Assembly: GCF_000006565.2 (NCBI RefSeq)
Contig: NC_031469.1
Span: 558,001-622,000 of the forward strand
Length of the DNA stretch: 64,000 nt
Source of the DNA: Toxoplasma gondii ME49
Taxonomy: Eukaryota; Apicomplexa; Conoidasida; Eucoccidiorida; Sarcocystidae
Reading direction: 5' to 3'
Part shown: one piece after another, positions 60,201 through 64,000 of the stretch
Numbering within the stretch: the first letter of the stretch is position 1
Layout of the letters: every line of letters begins with the position of its first letter
Program-made: the position numbers and the translations under genes
Notes under the pieces: model-generated
Databases searched by the model: none
What the model was told of the DNA's origin: nothing
The model's input: only the letters and a program-made list of their open reading frames with translations

Positions 60201-63200
60201 AAAGGGTTGTTCGTATTCATTTAGGACTCCTATTTGAGAGTCGCGCTTTCAAGTCCCGACGGTCAATTCGTTTTTCGCGAATAAAAACACACATATCGTT
60301 CTAAAGTTAAGCTACAGGAGTAGACATATGCGTAGGTGTCTCACGCTGAAGGCTGGAATGTTTTTGCGGGAGCAGTCGGTATCCACAGATTGGGAAGGAG
60401 GTAAACTTTTTGAAAAGCACTGCGTGAATAAAGATTGTTTGGCGGAAACAGAGGAGGTGGATCGGCATCGAAAGGTTAGTAGAGAGAGTTCTCAAATATC
60501 AAACTGTATCCTTAGATAATTCTGCAGAAAGAAAAGAGTCTGATCGGCATTGAGAAATCATGACTTAGACATCTTACTCAGCTTTTGCATTTTAGTGAAA
60601 AGGAGTAAAATGAATTTTTCACATCTTTCCCGGACAGGCACAGCCAGTCGCCAGACACCCACACTCAGAATGCTGAGATCTCCACACACAAATATGGAGG
60701 CTTGTCTAAAGTGTTGTGAGTACCGGTTTCTCCTTCCATGAATTTCAGCGCCATGATTCGAGTCCGCGAGTTGATTCCAGCAATGCCCAGTCCATTGTTT
60801 GCCTGTGCTCCGATAATACCCGCGCAGTGAGTTCCGTGGCCATCGCGATCCATCGGATCTCCGTGGTCGTTAACGAAATCGTAGCCGTAGACATCGTCTA
60901 CGTACCCATTGCCTAGACAAAACAAGAGAAGAGAGGCAGCTGTTGGCAACTGTGGAGTGTCCAGCCAGAGAAAACCCTAATCCGTAGTCTCAGTGCCTTC
61001 GCGAAGAAAAGGAGAGGAACCCCTGTTCTCTCCTGTGTGTCGCAAACATCCAAGTCCGCTCTTTTCTCATCAGACTCTTCGAATCTCCACAACAGCACAA
61101 CTCGGCAAGTGGGCGACTCGAAAAGGCGTCTAAACGTCACCCTGGATACGTCTGAACGACAACTTGCTACACACCATGGGAACGCAGGCACTCTAGTATC
61201 GAACATCGATCGCGCAGATTAAAACAGCGTGTACCACGGATTGTAACAGGTGGGAAACGAGTGGAGACACGAATACAAAAGCAGCCTGTCGTGGTCGAGA
61301 AGATTCTGTGCTTCATTGGCCGGGAAACCCCTTACAATTTTGTACGGATTCTAAGATGTTTTGTGTAAATCCGTGACAAATGTATGGAGGATCCCCGTTC
61401 GTAGACGACACCACACCGTGTCCGTAAAGTGTATTTCTGTGGTCGCTTTCCCGGAGTAGTAATTCTATCGGTCTCAAAACTCCGATGCATCATCTTTGCG
61501 TATACACATAGTACGCTCCTGCAGCCTTCTCTACGGAGAACTGTAGAACCTGACTCTCGGTAGCTTTTTTTGCAAAAAGGGGAATTTTGGTCTAGGCTAA
61601 ATCCGCATGAATTACCACTACGATGTATCGTGACAGCGAGAAAAAACTCCGTATATCAGACTCTAGGATGATCAGTACTACCGTGTAATCATATATGACC
61701 CCTAGAACAGAACCGATCCGGCGGAGCCTTGCCGTCCCGTAGGGCATCCAGATGTCCCCGACAAAAACGCTCAAAGTCAGTTTCCATCGCTGTGTCTCGT
61801 GTGTTTCTCCGTACCATCGTCATCGACTCCAGGAACTCCATAGAGTTCCTTGACGTTCACCCACATTTGGTTTTTTAAATCCGGGTGCAGGTAATTCACG
61901 CCAGTATCGATCACGGCCACAACTCGTCCCTTCCAATCTTCGTCTTCTCTTCTCAACCCTTCCCGCTCTCGTTTTTCTCGCAAAACTTCGTCCACGACTT
62001 CCCAAGCTTGTGGCGCATTCACGTCGACCATGCGATTTCGCGGGTAAAATAGATTCCACTGCAGACTGAATAGTTGGTCATTCGGGATTATCTCCAAAGC
62101 GTAGACGACTTCGTCAAACTCCACGAATTCCACGTCGGAAACCTGAGAAAAAGCGTCTTTCAGCTTCGTCGTATCTGACGAGTAAAGACGCCGCGATTCT
62201 TCAATGTCCAGCACCAGCAAATCCAACTGTTTCAGGTGGCTTAGGCTCGACACGAGCTCCGCCTAGCGGGAGTGGACGCACACAGAGAGCCGGGAAGAAC
62301 AGAATACAGACGACAACCAAAAAGCACACACGTGAGAAGTGGAAGGTGGAAGGGGATAGAGGGAATTGCCGCATCAGTCGCATGATGAGAACGCTTTTCA
62401 TTCTCTCTGGAACATGTGTACGCGGCATCATATCTTTTCTGGTCCGAGAGAGTAGGAACTGTCAGACGGTGTAGATACGTGTATATATGTGACTGTGGTT
62501 CAGAGTGTCGACTGCTAATTTCATGTTGGGTTTGTTGTTTCTGTTTTGTCGGGGTTTTGCGCCTACCTGTTGTTCGTTAAATGAGAAGAATCCTCTCAAA
62601 TGTTTCTGGATTTCGTACGGATCATCCACAGTCACACTAACGCCAGCAGCAACACTGGTGTCACCATACGTATTCGGTTCCACGAATCCCTGGTCTACCC
62701 ATTTTTGCCGTTGAAATTCTCTCGTTCGTCGTTCAAATTCAAGTGCCCGAGTCCCTTCCTTCAATTTAATGACCAGACGCGGCGGTAAATCCGTCCTCGC
62801 CACCGAAATAGGCGGCCTTTTGTGCTTTGAGGGAGACGATGTACCGAACTCCCCCGACGGCTTCCCGCCCGCTCGCTCACGTACATCCCAGTCTGTCTCG
62901 TCGCCAGAATTCGTGGTCGCCGAACTGCGCTGTTGTGTTCTGCGCCCCGGCGCGGACTTCTCTGTTTCAGTAGAGTATCCTTCTTCCGTGCACAGCGACT
63001 CCTCTTCGTGTGTTTTGCTGGTTTCTGGCTCCTGCTCCTCTTCGCTTTGCGCTGCACCTTCCTCGCCCTCTGTGTCGCCCGCATCTTGTCTAATATCGTC
63101 ATCTTCCACCGCTTCTTCATTTCGTTCCACTTCCTCGGCAACTTCCGTGATACTCTTCTTCTCGGCGACTCTGCGCCTTGAAGAGGGGAAAGCGGAGTAC

Positions 63201-64000
63201 GATGAGTCAGAGGAGGAGGAGTCTTCTGAAGACCAAGGAGAGAACGAGAGCGACTCCGAAGAGTACGCCGAATTCACGCGTGAGAACGACGACGAGGAAA
63301 ATGGCCGGAACGGAGAGTAGCTGTTACTTGCACCTGAAGTGGAAAGGGGCCGTTGGTCCTCTCTTTCTTGTTGTCTGCGATTTGCTTGAGAAGAAGGTCT
63401 GACCACGAAGGGAGAATCCTGAACGTCCCTGGATTCTTCTTCCTCCCCCGCATTCGGACGGTCTGTTTCCTTCTCGTTCTTCTTGCTCTCTTCCAATGTC
63501 TGTTTCTTCCCCTCCTCTTTATGTCGGTGCACCAAAGCTGCCAGATCCTCCCAGGTGAAATCCGCATGTCCAAAGCCACCGTGGTGGGTGAAACTTGCTG
63601 TCTGTGCCTGAGCTGGCGGGCTGACTTCTCCCGTGTCTACCGTTACGATCAGCTGTCCATCGTACGGGTACGGATTTCTAATGCTGAGTTCCAGATGCTT
63701 TTTTTCTCCGAGAGAAAGGATTTCGTTGATCGAAGATAAAGTGGTTACCTGCCCTGGCAGCTGCGCAGACACGCCAGGCAGAAACTGCTGAGAGAGCAGC
63801 AGCGGACTCGGCGCAGGGCATGAGCTACGGAGCGCGAAAAAGGAGAGAAGAAAGAAGATAGCTAGAGGCCGGAAGGAAAGACGAAAACGGGAGAAGTGAA
63901 GCGGGAAGAAGATGCAGGGCCACAAGGCGAAATAGGGAGACGAACCGGAAGCGGTGGCAGATGAGGGGGCCCTTCGAGAAGGTGGCAAGCGCCGTGGGGA
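51242..64000 (-). CDS. Multi-domain subtilisin-like serine protease, 5' partial
   Basis: Phase-matched exons: edge-62567, 62262-61815, 60912-60724, 60171-59594, 59373-59272 (probable), 58846-58740, 57815-57512, 56780 to about 56182, 55369-55159, 54757-54506, 53587-52821 and 52274-51242, about 2,007 visible residues. The frame is open to the right edge without ATG, so the start lies outside. In order: a hydrophobic N-terminal segment, an acidic Ser-rich region, an I9-like propeptide, then the S8 catalytic domain with Asp in VVAVIDTGVN (61906-61908), His in DGHGTHCAG (60836-60838), oxyanion Asn in SGNAGG (60008-60010) and Ser in DGTSQACP (59759-59761). Next come beta-sandwich segments (STATVSLDIRGKQNGFY), a nidogen-like domain (FDFPFWG, LAPLWMDFPP, IVQWENV, LFYY, GVESPDGLRAT), a PAN/apple-like motif (CALLCLEDPSCARFSFNW and TEC) and a Pro/Ser-rich tail. 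It is probably active in the secretory pathway or outside the cell. The 56182 donor is uncertain. Confidence 0.82.
51440..51560 (-). repeat. Ser/Pro-coding simple repeat in the protease tail
   Basis: Repeated gaaggagacgagggaga-type units encode SSPS runs. The surrounding 51250-51720 sequence encodes PPP-rich segments. The tract is likely to vary in length. Confidence 0.85.
52065..52185 (-). repeat. 30-bp repeat encoding GSPGPYGPPP
   Basis: About four 30-bp units beginning cccagggggaggccc encode the decapeptide GSPGPYGPPP and variants (GSPVPYGPPP, GSPGPHGPPP) at the start of the proline-rich tail. Confidence 0.9.
55571..55597. repeat. (TA)n microsatellite in a protease-gene intron
   Basis: About thirteen TA units lie in the intron between the exons near 56182 and 55369. 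Confidence 0.9.
55883..55896. other. GGTGTAYRTACACC palindromic word, copy 4
   Basis: The sequence ggtgtacgtacacc, a perfect palindrome, lies in the same protease intron, about 510 bp upstream of the next acceptor. Confidence 0.75.
56650..56710 (-). repeat. Poly-Ser-coding GAA/GGA tract in the protease
   Basis: The plus-strand run of gaagaa and gaggaa units encodes Ser and Pro runs within the exon 56780-56182, inserted in an otherwise beta-rich segment. Confidence 0.85.

Overview
The window looks like nuclear DNA of a tissue-cyst coccidian (Sarcocystidae: Toxoplasma, Neospora, Hammondia or Besnoitia). The evidence is the gene style: large GC-rich exons, short introns with clear GT..AG signals, runs of Ser, Pro, Glu and Lys, big low-complexity insertions in conserved domains, many TGCATGC words and (TA)n tracts between genes and in introns. 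I cannot fix the genus from sequence alone.

Six protein genes can be supported; five are on the minus strand. From left to right: (1) the 5' and middle part of a putative secreted, highly repetitive His/Lys/Asp-rich protein (minus, 1-5111, 3' end outside the window); (2) about 8.2 kb with no supportable gene (5112-13365); (3) an intronless importin-beta family receptor resembling transportin-3/importin-13 (minus, 13366-17367); (4) a divergently transcribed six-exon TVP23 Golgi membrane protein gene (plus, 19144-23369); (5) a giant, about 3,080-residue alpha-rich protein in three exons (minus, 25225-35744), unassigned, with a weak resemblance to Integrator subunit 2; (6) a TBC-domain Rab GTPase-activating protein in five exons (minus, 39756-47002); (7) a multi-domain subtilisin-like protease in about 12 exons (minus, 51242 to beyond 64000, start codon outside the window).

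The genes do not form a pathway. TVP23 and the TBC protein both belong to Golgi/vesicle traffic. The subtilase and the repeat protein carry N-terminal hydrophobic segments that suggest entry to the secretory pathway. The importin serves nuclear import and the giant protein is unplaced.

The most interesting locus is the protease. It has a complete Asp/His/Asn/Ser catalytic set, followed by beta-sandwich segments, a nidogen-like domain, a PAN/apple-like Cys motif and a long proline-rich tail. The exon joins given here were derived by hand from phase-compatible splice sites; those marked uncertain need RNA evidence.
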